From positions 1 through 54,640 of the forward strand of contig JAEQMT010000008.1 in assembly GCA_016722945.1 (NCBI GenBank): a stretch of DNA of 54,640 bases. Reading direction: 5' to 3'. Position 1 is the first letter of the stretch. Every line of letters starts with the position of its first letter. The position numbers and the translations under genes were made by a program. The stretch comes from Desulfofustis sp. PB-SRB1. GTDB taxonomy: Bacteria; Desulfobacterota; Desulfobulbia; Desulfobulbales; Desulfocapsaceae. Below the pieces are notes generated by a model. That model searched no databases. It saw only the letters and a list, made by a program, of their open reading frames with translations, and was not told the origin of the DNA. Positions 15,501 to 25,426 of the stretch are shown one piece after another.

Positions 15501-17158
15501 AGTCTATGGACTCCTTGTTTGTTTTGCAGTGCTCTCAACCGCTCACCCACCCCGCTCGTCCGTACAGTACGTCGGCATACGGTGGTTCTGATAATTGGTT
15601 CCGGACCGACGATTATCACCTGCGTTCTCGCCCTGGTTACCGCCGTATAAAGCAATTCCCGGCACAAGACCCGGCTATCCTCAGCGGGCAACACCACAAC
15701 CACCCGGGAAAACTCGGTCCCCTGGCTCTTATGCACAGTCATTGCCCAGGCCGTTTCATGGGCCGGCAGTCGCGAGGGCGGATAGCCGACATATCCGCCG
15801 GCTGAAGTCTCAAACCAGACTGAGAGTTCACCATCATGCTCAGGGTCAGGCAGACAGAGGCCGATATCGCCATTAAACAGATTGAGCTGATAGTCATTTC
15901 TGGTAATCAACACCGGCCTGCCAACATACCAGCCACCCGGATCGATATCATGCCCCCGACTCGACAGGGCACGCTCGACGCGCTGATTCAATCCGGCCAC
16001 CCCGTACGGGCCCCTGCGCAATGCACAGAGCACGCGAAACTCTGAAAAACGCTGAAACAGTGCTGGATACTCTGATGGCTTCCCAATTGCATGCGCTGCC
16101 GACATACATGCGGCATAGCGTTCTACCACCTGCTCGAACCAGCGCTCTTCGGCAAGTAGACAGGATTTAGACTGGTTATCGCCAAGGATGGCGCAGACAT
16201 CATCTTCGGCCCCGTTATTGATCGCCTGTGCCAGGCGCCGAATCTCTTCGTTGAAACGATAGGAGTTGCGCAGCTCAACAAGGTTGTCCGGCAGTGCCGA
16301 AGCGCACTCTGCCAGCACCGCCCCGGATTCCACCGAGGCGAGTTGATCCTTGTCGCCCAGTAATATCAGTTGCGTTCGTGCCCCCAATGCATCCACCAGT
16401 TTTGCCATAAGGGCAAGATCTATCATTGAGGCCTCATCCACTACCACCAGATCATACGGCAGCGGATTACCGGCATGATGGCGAAAGCGGGTTGCGTGAC
16501 GACTCGCCCCCAACAGCCGATGGATGGTATGGGCGGTATCAACCATTGCCGGCTTGATACGATCTGAAATCGGCAGGCTCTGGATCTGGTGGCGAACCAA
16601 TTCCTGCAGCCGGGTGGCGCCTTTACCGGTGGGCGCCGCCAGGGCAATGCGCAGTCCGCCGTTATGAAAGCTCTGCAACAGCGCACAGATGCGTACCACA
16701 ACCGTTGTTTTGCCGGTGCCGGGCCCGCCTGTGATGATCCCCAATCGCCGAGTAGCGCACATGCGGGCGGCACAAAGCTGCATATCATCACCGGTCGTCG
16801 CGGTTGGAAACAATTGTGCGAAAAGCTCATCAGGAGGGGATACAGCAACAGTTTCACGGCACAAATCCGCCAGCCGATTGGTCAGGCTGGTTTCATAATC
16901 AAAATATCTGCTGAAATAGAGTCGGCCGTAAGATAATACCAGCGGTCCGGAACCGTCACTGCTGACCACCGTAGTCCGGAGCAGAATCTCCTGCTGCTCT
17001 TTTGTGCAGCGCAGACAGGTGTGCCCATCTCTGAGGGCTGCGCTCAGCGATACCATGATCGTGTAAAAGAGGCGTCGATCGTCGCCCTCCAGACCGCAGC
17101 GCCCGGAAAAAAAGTCGGCAACCGCCAGGTCGATGGACTGGGTTGATGCTTCAGCCAT
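15497..17158 (-). CDS. recD: RecD, 5'-3' helicase subunit of exonuclease V
   Basis: This 553-residue SF1B helicase has an N-terminal non-catalytic domain to about 130, Walker A GGPGTGKTT (143-151), LVVDEASMIDLALM (Walker B), LLGDKDQLASVESGAVL (motif III), MTVHKSQGTEF (motif V) and YTAVTRARTQ (motif VI). It works with RecB and RecC in double-strand-break processing and degradation of foreign linear DNA. The ATG at 17156-17158 lies in the ATGGCTGA overlap with the recB stop; a TTG start 15 bases upstream is possible. It is somewhat shorter than the 608-residue E. coli protein. Its stop overlaps the following phosphatase start. Confidence 0.94.
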   Translation of the reverse strand: MAEASTQSIDLAVADFFSGRCGLEGDDRRLFYTIMVSLSAALRDGHTCLRCTKEQQEILLRTTVVSSDGSGPLVLSYGRLYFSRYFDYETSLTNRLADLCRETVAVSPPDELFAQLFPTATTGDDMQLCAARMCATRRLGIITGGPGTGKTTVVVRICALLQSFHNGGLRIALAAPTGKGATRLQELVRHQIQSLPISDRIKPAMVDTAHTIHRLLGASRHATRFRHHAGNPLPYDLVVVDEASMIDLALMAKLVDALGARTQLILLGDKDQLASVESGAVLAECASALPDNLVELRNSYRFNEEIRRLAQAINNGAEDDVCAILGDNQSKSCLLAEERWFEQVVERYAACMSAAHAIGKPSEYPALFQRFSEFRVLCALRRGPYGVAGLNQRVERALSSRGHDIDPGGWYVGRPVLITRNDYQLNLFNGDIGLCLPDPEHDGELSVWFETSAGGYVGYPPSRLPAHETAWAMTVHKSQGTEFSRVVVVLPAEDSRVLCRELLYTAVTRARTQVIIVGPEPIIRTTVCRRTVRTSGVGERLRALQNKQGVHRL

Positions 17159-20100
17159 GCGAAGCCCTTCCAAGACAGTGATCCAAACCGGTAATTACCG
17201 ATTCGGGAGGAATATCGGCAAAGATCGAGTGGCCGGGGATGCGTGGATCGATTCCGCGGACAAACGGGTACAGAACCCCGCCGAAATGGGTACGATACCG
17301 ATATCGCGGAACAAAGGTGGACAGGTACCGATGAATAACCACCGTATAGAGCAGATACTGCAATCCGTAGTTGTGGTGACGCATGGTCTCCATGATACTA
17401 TTCCTGCTATAATCGCCGGGTGCTGTGCCAAGATAATTGGTCTTGTAGTCGACGATAAAGAATCGTCCATCATGCTCCGCAACAAGATCGATAAACCCGT
17501 TGAGATACCCCTCAATGGTGGCGTGTTGGATTGGTCTGAAGACCGCCACCTCGGCCGCGCACGCATTGAATATGTCGGGGTTGAAGGAGTGCAGATGCAG
17601 GGTAAATCCCATCTCCTTGACTGTTTTTTCAGGCGGCAGATCCATCAACCGAAACCCGGTTGCCCCCGGGTCTGTTGTCAATTCGGCGGAAACGGTATTG
17701 ATGATCAACTGGCAGGCGGAAGTGACATCGATATCTAACTGATAGCGTCGGCAGACGTGCGCCAGCAGGTCCTTGTCGATCTTGCCTGCCGCCATATCAG
17801 CGAAATTACCTTTCTGGAGCATCTCATGAAAGACGTTGCCGAACCGGACACCAGGCGGCAGTCCACCATGCTCCACCGGTTCTGATGGGGAGGCCGCTTC
17901 ATCAAAAGAGCCTGGTTCATCAACTCCATGTGCCGCCGTGTGCCGCACCAGGCCGGTAAAGCTGGTGCGCGTTCGATTGGTAACCAGACGACGCGTCCCT
18001 GGCTGCCGCCGGTGCAGTACCTGATCACTTTTGGCAATCGCCGGCGGGAAGTGGGTAAAAACCTCATCCGGATCGATACACCGGTACTGTGTCCCCGTTG
18101 TACTGGTCTGTTCAGCCAGGACGTTACACTGCGCACTGAATGAGACGGCCCCTTGGGTAAAAAGCAGCCTGCCAAGTGGTGAATCAAAGGATGAAGGGGT
18201 GGCGCCACGTCCTTTGATATCGGCCCAGAAAAGATAGCAGCGTAACCGGGCCCGGGTAACCCCGACATAGGCCAACCGCAAGTCCTCCTCACCCTGCTGG
18301 TTGATTTCCTCCTCACGGCGCAGGGCAAAATCATCAGAGCCAAAATCGTAGCCGGTGGCGCCCTCATCAGTATGAACGCGCAGTGGTTCCATACCTTTTT
18401 TGGCCGGTGACGATGCATGCATCAGATGCGGGCAAAACACAATGGGAAATTCCAGGCCTTTGGCACTGTGCAAGGTAAGGATCTGAACCGCCTCACGATC
18501 GCTTTCCAGGTGTAGTTCGGTCTCCTGCGCCATTGCTTGCCGGCCGGCCGCATTGCTGAGCCACTGCATCGTCTGCAGCGGCGTCAGATGATTCTCGGTC
18601 TCAGCCTGCTGGATTAACTGGGCGAGATGTTCGATGTTGGCTATGCGCCGTTCGACAGAGGGTTTTTTGCACAGATGCTCATAGATTTGTTCATCGCTGA
18701 TGAGACCGGTAAGCATGGCATAAAAGCCGGCTGCCAGCCAACGCTTCCGGCCACCCGAAAAGCGCCGTTGAATTTCCCCGAACCTGACGGAGTCCGAACA
18801 TATCCGGTAATGCTCGTCACCGCTCAGGCCGAACCAGTCAAGGGCCAGTGCACTGCGCACAAGGAGCGGTTCGTCAGGGTGCAGTACGGCCTGGGCAACC
18901 GCTCGCAGAGCCTCACATTCACCACTTGCAAACACTGAAATCTTACTGGTTACGATGGCGGGGATGGTCGCTTTGCGCAGGGCCGCCATATATCGCTCAG
19001 CCTGGTCGTTAGTACGCACGAGAATGGCGATATCTCCGGGCCGGACCGGACGTCGGGCGCCTTCTTGAGCTTCATCCACGGCCATATCGCCGTTAACATC
19101 GATCAGCCGGGCTATTTCATGGCTGATATTGCCGACAATGAGCTCGTCCGCCGCCCCTTTCGACCATGTACCATCTTTTTCCCGCCGTTCAGCAAGCTGA
19201 CAATAGACGATCCCCGAGCAGTCCACATCGCCGGCACACAGACACCCATCAGAGCCGGAAAGGGCTGCCGTTACCGGCATAAAGGTTTCTCCGCCAATCC
19301 AGGCAGCGTTGAACAGCCGGTTCACCGCGGCAATCAGAGCCGGATGGGAGCGGTAATTGGCGGACAGCGTAGAGCGGCTCCGGGCACTTTTTTTCGCCTG
19401 AAAATAGGCCTCGATGTCGGCACCGCGAAACCGGTATATGGCCTGTTTCGGATCACCGATGAGGTAGAGCCGGTTTCCCGGAGACGAAAACAGTCGTGAA
19501 AAAATAAACCACTGGCTCTGATCGGTGTCTTGAAATTCATCGATCAGCGCCATCTTGTACCGTGTACCTACCAATCGTGTCAGTCTTGCTCCTGAAGATG
19601 AGGCCAGCGCCTCCACAAACAGGGTGATCAGGCCGTCAAAGTCGAGCACCCCTGCCGCCTGTAATCGTGGGATGAGGTTACGGCGCACCGTATCGGCGCA
19701 CTCCAGACGCATGCACAAGATCAGCTTCTCGCAGGCATCCGCATAATCCGTAAGCAGATTTTCCGGCAACACCCAGCTTTCGATAACCCTGGCTTTTTTG
19801 GAACTGCCACCCACCTTGTTCGCATTGATGGCATCGATGATGGAATCACCATCAAGCCACGACAATCTGGAAGCTTCGCACAGGTGATCTCCGGTAAATG
19901 CGGTTTCGCAGTATTCCAGCCGGCCAGCGAATTCTCGTTCGGCCGCGACCTTGCAATACCCCTGTTCAATCAGATCGGAGTATCGTGATGCCAGCGTTGC
20001 GCCATGGCTGGACCACCAGGTTTTCAATTTATCCCAGCTCGATTCAAGTACCGTCACCGCATCGGCAAATGGCCACGGCTCGGGAATCAAGATATCAAGC

Positions 20101-20717
20101 CGGTTTTCAGCCCCGGCAATGGAGTCGTAGAGCGCCTGCGGTGAAGCAAAAACAGCGGTGATAATCGGCACGTAACGGATCCGAGGTGGATAGAGCCGTT
20201 TTCGCCAATAATCCCGCACGATCTCAAGCAGATATTCGCTGCTGTCACTGATGAGCTCGACATCAAAAAAATGATCGCTTTCCAGGACGTACTCGCTCAA
20301 GGTTTTCCGGCAAAACCCATGGATGGTGTAAATAGCGGCCCGATCAAGATCGATGAGGGCCAGTTCGATCAGCTTCTTCGCCCGGTGCGGATCATCCAGC
20401 CCATCCAGCCACCGTGCCAGGGATGGGTCACACCCCGCGAGGCTGCCGGTATTGCCGCCCGTGGAGGCGGCCGCCAGATAGCTTAGACATTCGTGCAAAC
20501 GCGTTCTGATGCGAACCTTTAATTCCTCGGTGGCGGCCACCGTGAAGGTGACCACGAGCAGCCGATCGATACCGATCTCAAGCTCGACAATCGCCCGCAC
20601 CACCATCATCACCAGGGTGTAGGTCTTGCCGGTGCCGGCACTGGCCTCAATGAGCTGAGTGCCCTCGCTCAACTCGCTGCTGAAAGGATCAAAGAAGATG
20701 TGCTCAGCCACTGCCAT
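17151..20717 (-). CDS. recB: RecB, helicase-nuclease subunit of exonuclease V
   Basis: This 1188-residue protein, close to the E. coli length of 1180, has an N-terminal SF1A helicase with Walker A ASAGTGKT (25-32), VTFTVAATEEL (motif Ia), ALIDEFQDTDQSQW (Walker B), IGDPKQAIYRFRGAD (motif III), LTLHSAKGLEFPIVF (motif V) and YVGVTRARL (motif VI). The C-terminal nuclease domain shows FIDLVAEH followed by FIVDYKTNYLG, the catalytic Asp and DxK of RecB nucleases. The ATG at 20715-20717 follows GGAAGGTG and overlaps the recC end by 14 bases; a longer frame to 20792 lies inside recC. No motif is missing, so it should be active. Confidence 0.96.
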   Translation of the reverse strand: MAVAEHIFFDPFSSELSEGTQLIEASAGTGKTYTLVMMVVRAIVELEIGIDRLLVVTFTVAATEELKVRIRTRLHECLSYLAAASTGGNTGSLAGCDPSLARWLDGLDDPHRAKKLIELALIDLDRAAIYTIHGFCRKTLSEYVLESDHFFDVELISDSSEYLLEIVRDYWRKRLYPPRIRYVPIITAVFASPQALYDSIAGAENRLDILIPEPWPFADAVTVLESSWDKLKTWWSSHGATLASRYSDLIEQGYCKVAAEREFAGRLEYCETAFTGDHLCEASRLSWLDGDSIIDAINANKVGGSSKKARVIESWVLPENLLTDYADACEKLILCMRLECADTVRRNLIPRLQAAGVLDFDGLITLFVEALASSSGARLTRLVGTRYKMALIDEFQDTDQSQWFIFSRLFSSPGNRLYLIGDPKQAIYRFRGADIEAYFQAKKSARSRSTLSANYRSHPALIAAVNRLFNAAWIGGETFMPVTAALSGSDGCLCAGDVDCSGIVYCQLAERREKDGTWSKGAADELIVGNISHEIARLIDVNGDMAVDEAQEGARRPVRPGDIAILVRTNDQAERYMAALRKATIPAIVTSKISVFASGECEALRAVAQAVLHPDEPLLVRSALALDWFGLSGDEHYRICSDSVRFGEIQRRFSGGRKRWLAAGFYAMLTGLISDEQIYEHLCKKPSVERRIANIEHLAQLIQQAETENHLTPLQTMQWLSNAAGRQAMAQETELHLESDREAVQILTLHSAKGLEFPIVFCPHLMHASSPAKKGMEPLRVHTDEGATGYDFGSDDFALRREEEINQQGEEDLRLAYVGVTRARLRCYLFWADIKGRGATPSSFDSPLGRLLFTQGAVSFSAQCNVLAEQTSTTGTQYRCIDPDEVFTHFPPAIAKSDQVLHRRQPGTRRLVTNRTRTSFTGLVRHTAAHGVDEPGSFDEAASPSEPVEHGGLPPGVRFGNVFHEMLQKGNFADMAAGKIDKDLLAHVCRRYQLDIDVTSACQLIINTVSAELTTDPGATGFRLMDLPPEKTVKEMGFTLHLHSFNPDIFNACAAEVAVFRPIQHATIEGYLNGFIDLVAEHDGRFFIVDYKTNYLGTAPGDYSRNSIMETMRHHNYGLQYLLYTVVIHRYLSTFVPRYRYRTHFGGVLYPFVRGIDPRIPGHSIFADIPPESVITGLDHCLGRASHG

Positions 20718-23700
20718 CACCTTCCTGGTGGGCAAGCATACGCTCATACAGCGGCACAAAGACATCTGTGCACCAGCCGACAAACTCATCACCCAACAGC
20801 TCCTGCGCCGAACAGCCGGGAAAAAGAAGAGAGAGCGCCGGCTTGTAGTTGTTCTTAAGTGCGTCGCGTAACCATTTGTGGGCTGCCTCCAGCGGTTGCA
20901 TCCTGCCCTTTGCCCGATTGCTTATGACCTGGCGAGCGTAATGCAGGGCTGGTTCAACAAAGATCGCACCCGGCTCGCCTCTTCCCCGCATATAGCCGTC
21001 CAGGACAACGGTAAGATCGTCTTCAGCCCCCATCTCTGGTGGGATAGTGAGTGTTGCATCGGTACCGGCGATTACCGTCGTTACCGGTGCGGACGACATC
21101 ATGGTGGCGGCCAGATGGGTGATCCATCCCCGCATGATATCGCTTCCTTTTATGCTCGCGGGACGGTACGAGAGCACCCCGTGCCGGTGGCTGTTGGGGA
21201 TCTGCCCTACCAATCGATACCCCCCACAGGCGATGTCAACCCATGAATCTTGCACTTTTTCGCCCAGATCGACATCTTCAATGCATCGGGCAAGATCGCC
21301 CAAGGATTGCACGGTGTGCTGAAACATCAAACGACCGGGTTCACCAAGGGGCCAAAGCAGCAACTGCTGGAGCCTGAAAAGCAGGGGATCAAGATCCTCA
21401 TGCGCCAGTATCGAGGCCAGGATTTTCTGCTTGCCGTCATAGAGCGACAACCCCTCGATCACAAACGGTTCGTTATCATCAACAAGATCTATATCATCGC
21501 CCACGTTGATGCCCATGACATGGCGGACGAAATAGGTGTGCGGGTCGGCATAAAACCGCAGTAGATCGAGCAACTCAATTTCTTCGACCACCTCCCTCAA
21601 CAATGGCTTTTCCAGCCAGACCGAGGGGGCCTGCGGCGGTGGATCGGCAATGGCCGTGGCGACCTGCACCCCCCGCCGGCTGTAGCTGAACAAAGAATCC
21701 TCACCGGTGAAATAGCGCCTGCTGAAAGATTGCAGCGGGTGCTTGACAACCAGGTTGTCGAAGCCGTAATCATTCTTGATGCCGGCCAGCAGCTCGCTGA
21801 TCAGCACCGAGGGGGCAATATCCTTGTTTGTCCGGATCGACTGGCCCCGGTAACTGAGATAGAGCCGCTTTCGTGCCGCCATAATCGCTTCGAGAAACTG
21901 ATACCGGTCGTCATCGCGCCGGTTGCGGTCTCCCCGGCGCACCTGATGTGCCAGCAGGTCAAAAGGAAGCGCAATGTCGGGGTCTGGAAAGACTCCATCA
22001 TCGAGACCAAGCAGACAGATCACCTGAAACGGAATGGAACGCATGGGCAGCATCGAACAAAATGTCAGCCGTCCATTGAGAAATGAGTTGCTGCCGCCAC
22101 GGGACCCACCATCACCAAACCACTCTTGTATCACCATGAATTCAACCTTCTCATGGTGATATGATGCAGAACCCTCGGCAAGCGCGGCAAGCAGCGAGAT
22201 GAGTTCGAGAAAACCCGGTTCCTGGGTGTCACCGAATACATCCTCGGCACAGCCCCGCAAATGGGCGGACCATTGTGTCGTCGTATGGGATTCGCGGGTC
22301 AGCTCATGGGCACGCTCAATGATGGCGACAAATTCCCATAACTTCCCCAGCAGTTCTCCCTGAGAACCTTCTATCTCGGTAAACGGCACGATCCCGGCAA
22401 AGGGTTCATCGCGATTATGGGCAAAGCCGAGCACCATGCGCTCAATTCCCGCCCGCCAGGTGCCGTCGGTAAAAGAGGATGAACCTTCCTCCTGCCGATG
22501 CGGGCCGGACAACCCCCAGCGAATACCGGCATCAGCCGCCCAGCGATGCAGGGTCTCACAATCTGCTTCGCTCAGGTGAAATCGATGCGCCACCTCAGTG
22601 GAGGCCAGCAGCCCCATAAGCTCGCTGAGAAGGCAGCGGCCGCCGATACGCTCGAGAAATATGGCAAACAGCCGGATATAGCTGTTTGTCCAGCGAGCCG
22701 CGCAATCGGCGATATCATATTGAAGATCACCAAACAGCGCGGGAATATAGGGCGCGTACTGCTCTATGTTGGGCGCCATGACGACAATGTCATGCATCGC
22801 AAGGGCCTCGTCTTCATAGAGCCAGGCGTAGATATACTGCTTGAGCACCTCCAGTTCCCGCACCCGTGAGTGACAACTCACCACCAGCAGCGAATCGTCG
22901 TCGCCCCGCAAACTATCTGATCGATACCCGGCTATCCCATTGAGCAGATCCGACTGCAGGCAGCGCAGCAGGGTTGGCGGTTCGTGCTCTATCGGGTCAT
23001 AATAGAGATCGTCCTCCTCGATATAGTCTTGCACCGTATTTAGTATCAATTCCTGGAAATCGGCACCCTGGCGGCCAAGGTTGGCGAGCAGCGGATGGAT
23101 GCCGTCATCCTGTCGGCTCCATGCTGATTGACTCTTCTCAGCGGTGGCCAGATCTTGCTTCAACCTGCCTCTGGGCGGCTGATTATCTCCCCAATAGATA
23201 CGGCATGGGCTGAGCAGGAAAAAATAGACAGTGCTGATCCGCGCATATGTTTTAAGCAGATCGAAAAAGAGCGGCGCCGCCGTATGCACGCCGAAGACGA
23301 ACAAGCGTTGCGGCAATAGCTGCCTGCTATCGGCAAGCCCCCTGCTGATGGTTTGCAGGAGCGTGCCCCGATCCATACCGTCCGGCAATTCCCGGCGAAG
23401 CAGGCGCCAGAGACAGCTCTGCCATCGCTCAGCACCATTGCCGACAACCGTCTTTTCCTGCTCCCAGGCCCGCAGATAATCAGGCCGCATAATCTGGTAC
23501 TGATCAAACAGATCAGCCAGCCGCCTTGCCAGTTGGTAGCGCTTGATCCCGCTCCGGGCGGTGTCGAGGTAACGGGTCAAATCAGCAAGGTCAGGATGTT
23601 CGCTACTGTTTCTCAGGTGGTGCTCCAGGCGCCAGGTCAGCACCTCGCGCTCATAGCCGCCGGCATCCCCGGAGATGGCTGAGGTTTCAGCCAGAAAGTC

Positions 23701-23904
23701 GATAAATTCCAGAGGCAGGAAAAACGAGCTGTTGCCCCATACCCCAAATTGCTCAGCCAGCGCCTGGCACAGCATTCGCTCCATACCACGGTTTTGCACG
23801 AGAAACCGCTCGGTATAAAACAGTCCAGGCGGATCAGCCTCGATAATGTCAAACAGCCGCTGAAGCAGACGTTCGGTGCGATTGGAGCTGTAGAGGAAAA
23901 ACAT
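20704..23904 (-). CDS. recC: RecC, Chi-recognition subunit of exonuclease V
   Basis: This 1066-residue protein is slightly shorter than E. coli RecC (1122). It begins FFLYSSNRTERLL, the RecC opening, and continues with FLVQNRGMERMLCQALAEQFG. It contains DIVVMAPNIEQYAPYI, the RSIPFQVICLLGLDDGVFP block and LYLSYRGQS. RecC has dead helicase-like and nuclease-like folds, splits the DNA strands and recognises Chi. ATG 23902-23904 is preferred over the preceding TTG. It is the first gene of the recC-recB-recD-phosphatase run. It overlaps recB by 14 bases. Confidence 0.95.
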   Translation of the reverse strand: MFFLYSSNRTERLLQRLFDIIEADPPGLFYTERFLVQNRGMERMLCQALAEQFGVWGNSSFFLPLEFIDFLAETSAISGDAGGYEREVLTWRLEHHLRNSSEHPDLADLTRYLDTARSGIKRYQLARRLADLFDQYQIMRPDYLRAWEQEKTVVGNGAERWQSCLWRLLRRELPDGMDRGTLLQTISRGLADSRQLLPQRLFVFGVHTAAPLFFDLLKTYARISTVYFFLLSPCRIYWGDNQPPRGRLKQDLATAEKSQSAWSRQDDGIHPLLANLGRQGADFQELILNTVQDYIEEDDLYYDPIEHEPPTLLRCLQSDLLNGIAGYRSDSLRGDDDSLLVVSCHSRVRELEVLKQYIYAWLYEDEALAMHDIVVMAPNIEQYAPYIPALFGDLQYDIADCAARWTNSYIRLFAIFLERIGGRCLLSELMGLLASTEVAHRFHLSEADCETLHRWAADAGIRWGLSGPHRQEEGSSSFTDGTWRAGIERMVLGFAHNRDEPFAGIVPFTEIEGSQGELLGKLWEFVAIIERAHELTRESHTTTQWSAHLRGCAEDVFGDTQEPGFLELISLLAALAEGSASYHHEKVEFMVIQEWFGDGGSRGGSNSFLNGRLTFCSMLPMRSIPFQVICLLGLDDGVFPDPDIALPFDLLAHQVRRGDRNRRDDDRYQFLEAIMAARKRLYLSYRGQSIRTNKDIAPSVLISELLAGIKNDYGFDNLVVKHPLQSFSRRYFTGEDSLFSYSRRGVQVATAIADPPPQAPSVWLEKPLLREVVEEIELLDLLRFYADPHTYFVRHVMGINVGDDIDLVDDNEPFVIEGLSLYDGKQKILASILAHEDLDPLLFRLQQLLLWPLGEPGRLMFQHTVQSLGDLARCIEDVDLGEKVQDSWVDIACGGYRLVGQIPNSHRHGVLSYRPASIKGSDIMRGWITHLAATMMSSAPVTTVIAGTDATLTIPPEMGAEDDLTVVLDGYMRGRGEPGAIFVEPALHYARQVISNRAKGRMQPLEAAHKWLRDALKNNYKPALSLLFPGCSAQELLGDEFVGWCTDVFVPLYERMLAHQEGDGSG

Positions 23905-24012
23905 CAAGAAATAGCAAAAGGTGATTAAACCGAGGCCCGAGGTGGGCTCATCGATGGGTAATTGACAAGACCAGGAGCGCCACCTACAATGAGATCAGGG
24001 AGGCCGAATAGC

Positions 24013-24309
24013 TCAATACTGTATACTGACGCCACCATATTCCCAGATTCCAAGGATGAGACCAGCCATAATACCGATGGCAAAAAACAGCCGCAGGCGC
24101 CGATCCCAGGGGAGTTTCGAGCCATCCCCCATGGCCTGCAGGATGGCGATGATCAGATAGGCGAAACCGGCCACAAACGGTGCGGTCTGGAGGATCTGCC
24201 AGCCGGTTGCGGTAGCGGTTGATGCCAGGTCGGAGCCTATCCTCAAGTTAAAGAGCAGATACAGAATGGCGGAGAGGCCAAATCTAATTTTTTCTTGTAT
24301 GGATTGCAT
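24013..24309 (-). CDS. small membrane protein, unknown function
   Basis: This 98-residue protein has three hydrophobic stretches: about 11-25 (FGLSAILYLLFNL), 40-60 (ILQTAPFVAGFAYLIIAIL) and 73-92 (LRLFFAIGIMAGLILGIWEYGG). It is probably an inner-membrane protein with a short cytoplasmic loop rich in charged residues (GDGSKLPWDRRLR). I recognise no family. Its ATG abuts the ATG of the opposite-strand gene (CATATG at 24307-24312), so the two genes start back to back with no spacer. It lies about 100 bases upstream of recC on the same strand. Confidence 0.65.
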   Translation of the reverse strand: MQSIQEKIRFGLSAILYLLFNLRIGSDLASTATATGWQILQTAPFVAGFAYLIIAILQAMGDGSKLPWDRRLRLFFAIGIMAGLILGIWEYGGVSIQY

Positions 24310-25422
24310 ATGACTGGATGTACGACCCTCTATTTTCCGCGACTATCGGTATATGATGACAATCAAACCCCGCTTATGCTGTTCTGTGCCCCACTGCACT
24401 ACCTGCGAGCGGTTGAACGCGGTGCTGCCGATGACGATGGTGATGGCGCTATTCATTTCATTAATCGTGGACTCTGTCAAGAACATACGCCGGCCCCGCT
24501 TGGCCCTCAGCGTGCCCGTTTTTTGCGGTTAGTTGAAGATATCAGAAACCGCACCGATGATTACACGGCCCAACTCAGTGCACTGACCCTGGCCCACGAC
24601 GACCAATCGGCCCGCACGGGTGCAGGTGAGCCAGCTCATGCAATCATCTCGTCGCTGCTGACTGACCCCGCCCAAAAAGCTGATGGGCAGACAACGGAAA
24701 ACAGACTGTGGCAGGCCAGGCTGGTTCTTACCATCGGTGAAATCCTCGACGAACAGCAGCAGGCCATCAAAGAAGAACTCGCCACACTCAGCGATCAGGA
24801 GCGGGCGATGCTGGCCGAAATGCGCGGCTCGGATACGGTGATCGATGATGCGATGTTCGCCACGCCGGCAGACGCTGCCTCGGAGTCGGGCGCCAATCGT
24901 ATTCGTCTGGACAACACACGTTTCAAGGCCTGGCTGACCCTTCTCAGGGCGGCGCCGATCCCGCCGGTTGAACTGTGGCTGGCGGCATCACCAGAGGATG
25001 GTGATCAGATCTTCACGCGCTGCGAGAAAATCGATGTTCAGCCGATCCCGCTGCTTAAGCTGCCACTGCCCCGCCATATTGCCGCCAGCCCCGAATACGT
25101 TGTGGAACATATCGAATCATTTCGCCACGCCTCGCAAGAAATCAATAAAACAATCAATTCATCCCTGCAGGCTGCCACCTCCACAACCCCTTATGTGAGC
25201 GGTGCCGATCCTTTTCTGGCGCCATACGGAGGCGAATCAATAGATAAATGGTCGGTCCTGCTTGACCAACACTTCCCGGAAACGTCTCATGGCCGCTCTT
25301 ATCTAAAGATTTACCTCACTCCCGAAACCCCGATTGAACAATTGTTAGCGGTTGATACCAGCCCAGAGGCTTCTCCCCCCCACTCCCATGGGCTGGTTGG
25401 GGTCCATGCCCCGAATGGGTGA
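24310..25422 (+). CDS. conserved-looking protein of unknown function (370 residues)
   Basis: I do not recognise this soluble protein. It opens with an LYFPRLSVYDD and FCAPLHYLRAVE segment, then a long charged helical part (about 70-190, with TENRLWQARLVLTIGEILDEQQQ) and a C-terminal part with FPETSHGRSYLKIYL. No signal peptide, membrane segment or known catalytic motif is visible. The reading frame is long and free of stops, its base composition matches the neighbours, and it is the only + strand gene between the recC and lpx blocks. The ATG used is the second half of CATATG; a TTG 15 bases upstream is an alternative. No ribosome site precedes either. Its stop is four bases from the convergent nucleotidyltransferase gene. 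Confidence 0.7.
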   Translation: MTGCTTLYFPRLSVYDDNQTPLMLFCAPLHYLRAVERGAADDDGDGAIHFINRGLCQEHTPAPLGPQRARFLRLVEDIRNRTDDYTAQLSALTLAHDDQSARTGAGEPAHAIISSLLTDPAQKADGQTTENRLWQARLVLTIGEILDEQQQAIKEELATLSDQERAMLAEMRGSDTVIDDAMFATPADAASESGANRIRLDNTRFKAWLTLLRAAPIPPVELWLAASPEDGDQIFTRCEKIDVQPIPLLKLPLPRHIAASPEYVVEHIESFRHASQEINKTINSSLQAATSTTPYVSGADPFLAPYGGESIDKWSVLLDQHFPETSHGRSYLKIYLTPETPIEQLLAVDTSPEASPPHSHGLVGVHAPNG

Positions 25423-25426
25423 AAAA

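Noticed and set aside
23925-24125. Second - strand open frame overlapping the small membrane protein gene
   Set aside because: It lies in another frame of the 24013-24309 gene and its upstream, with poor composition. The hydrophobic pattern belongs to the longer frame.
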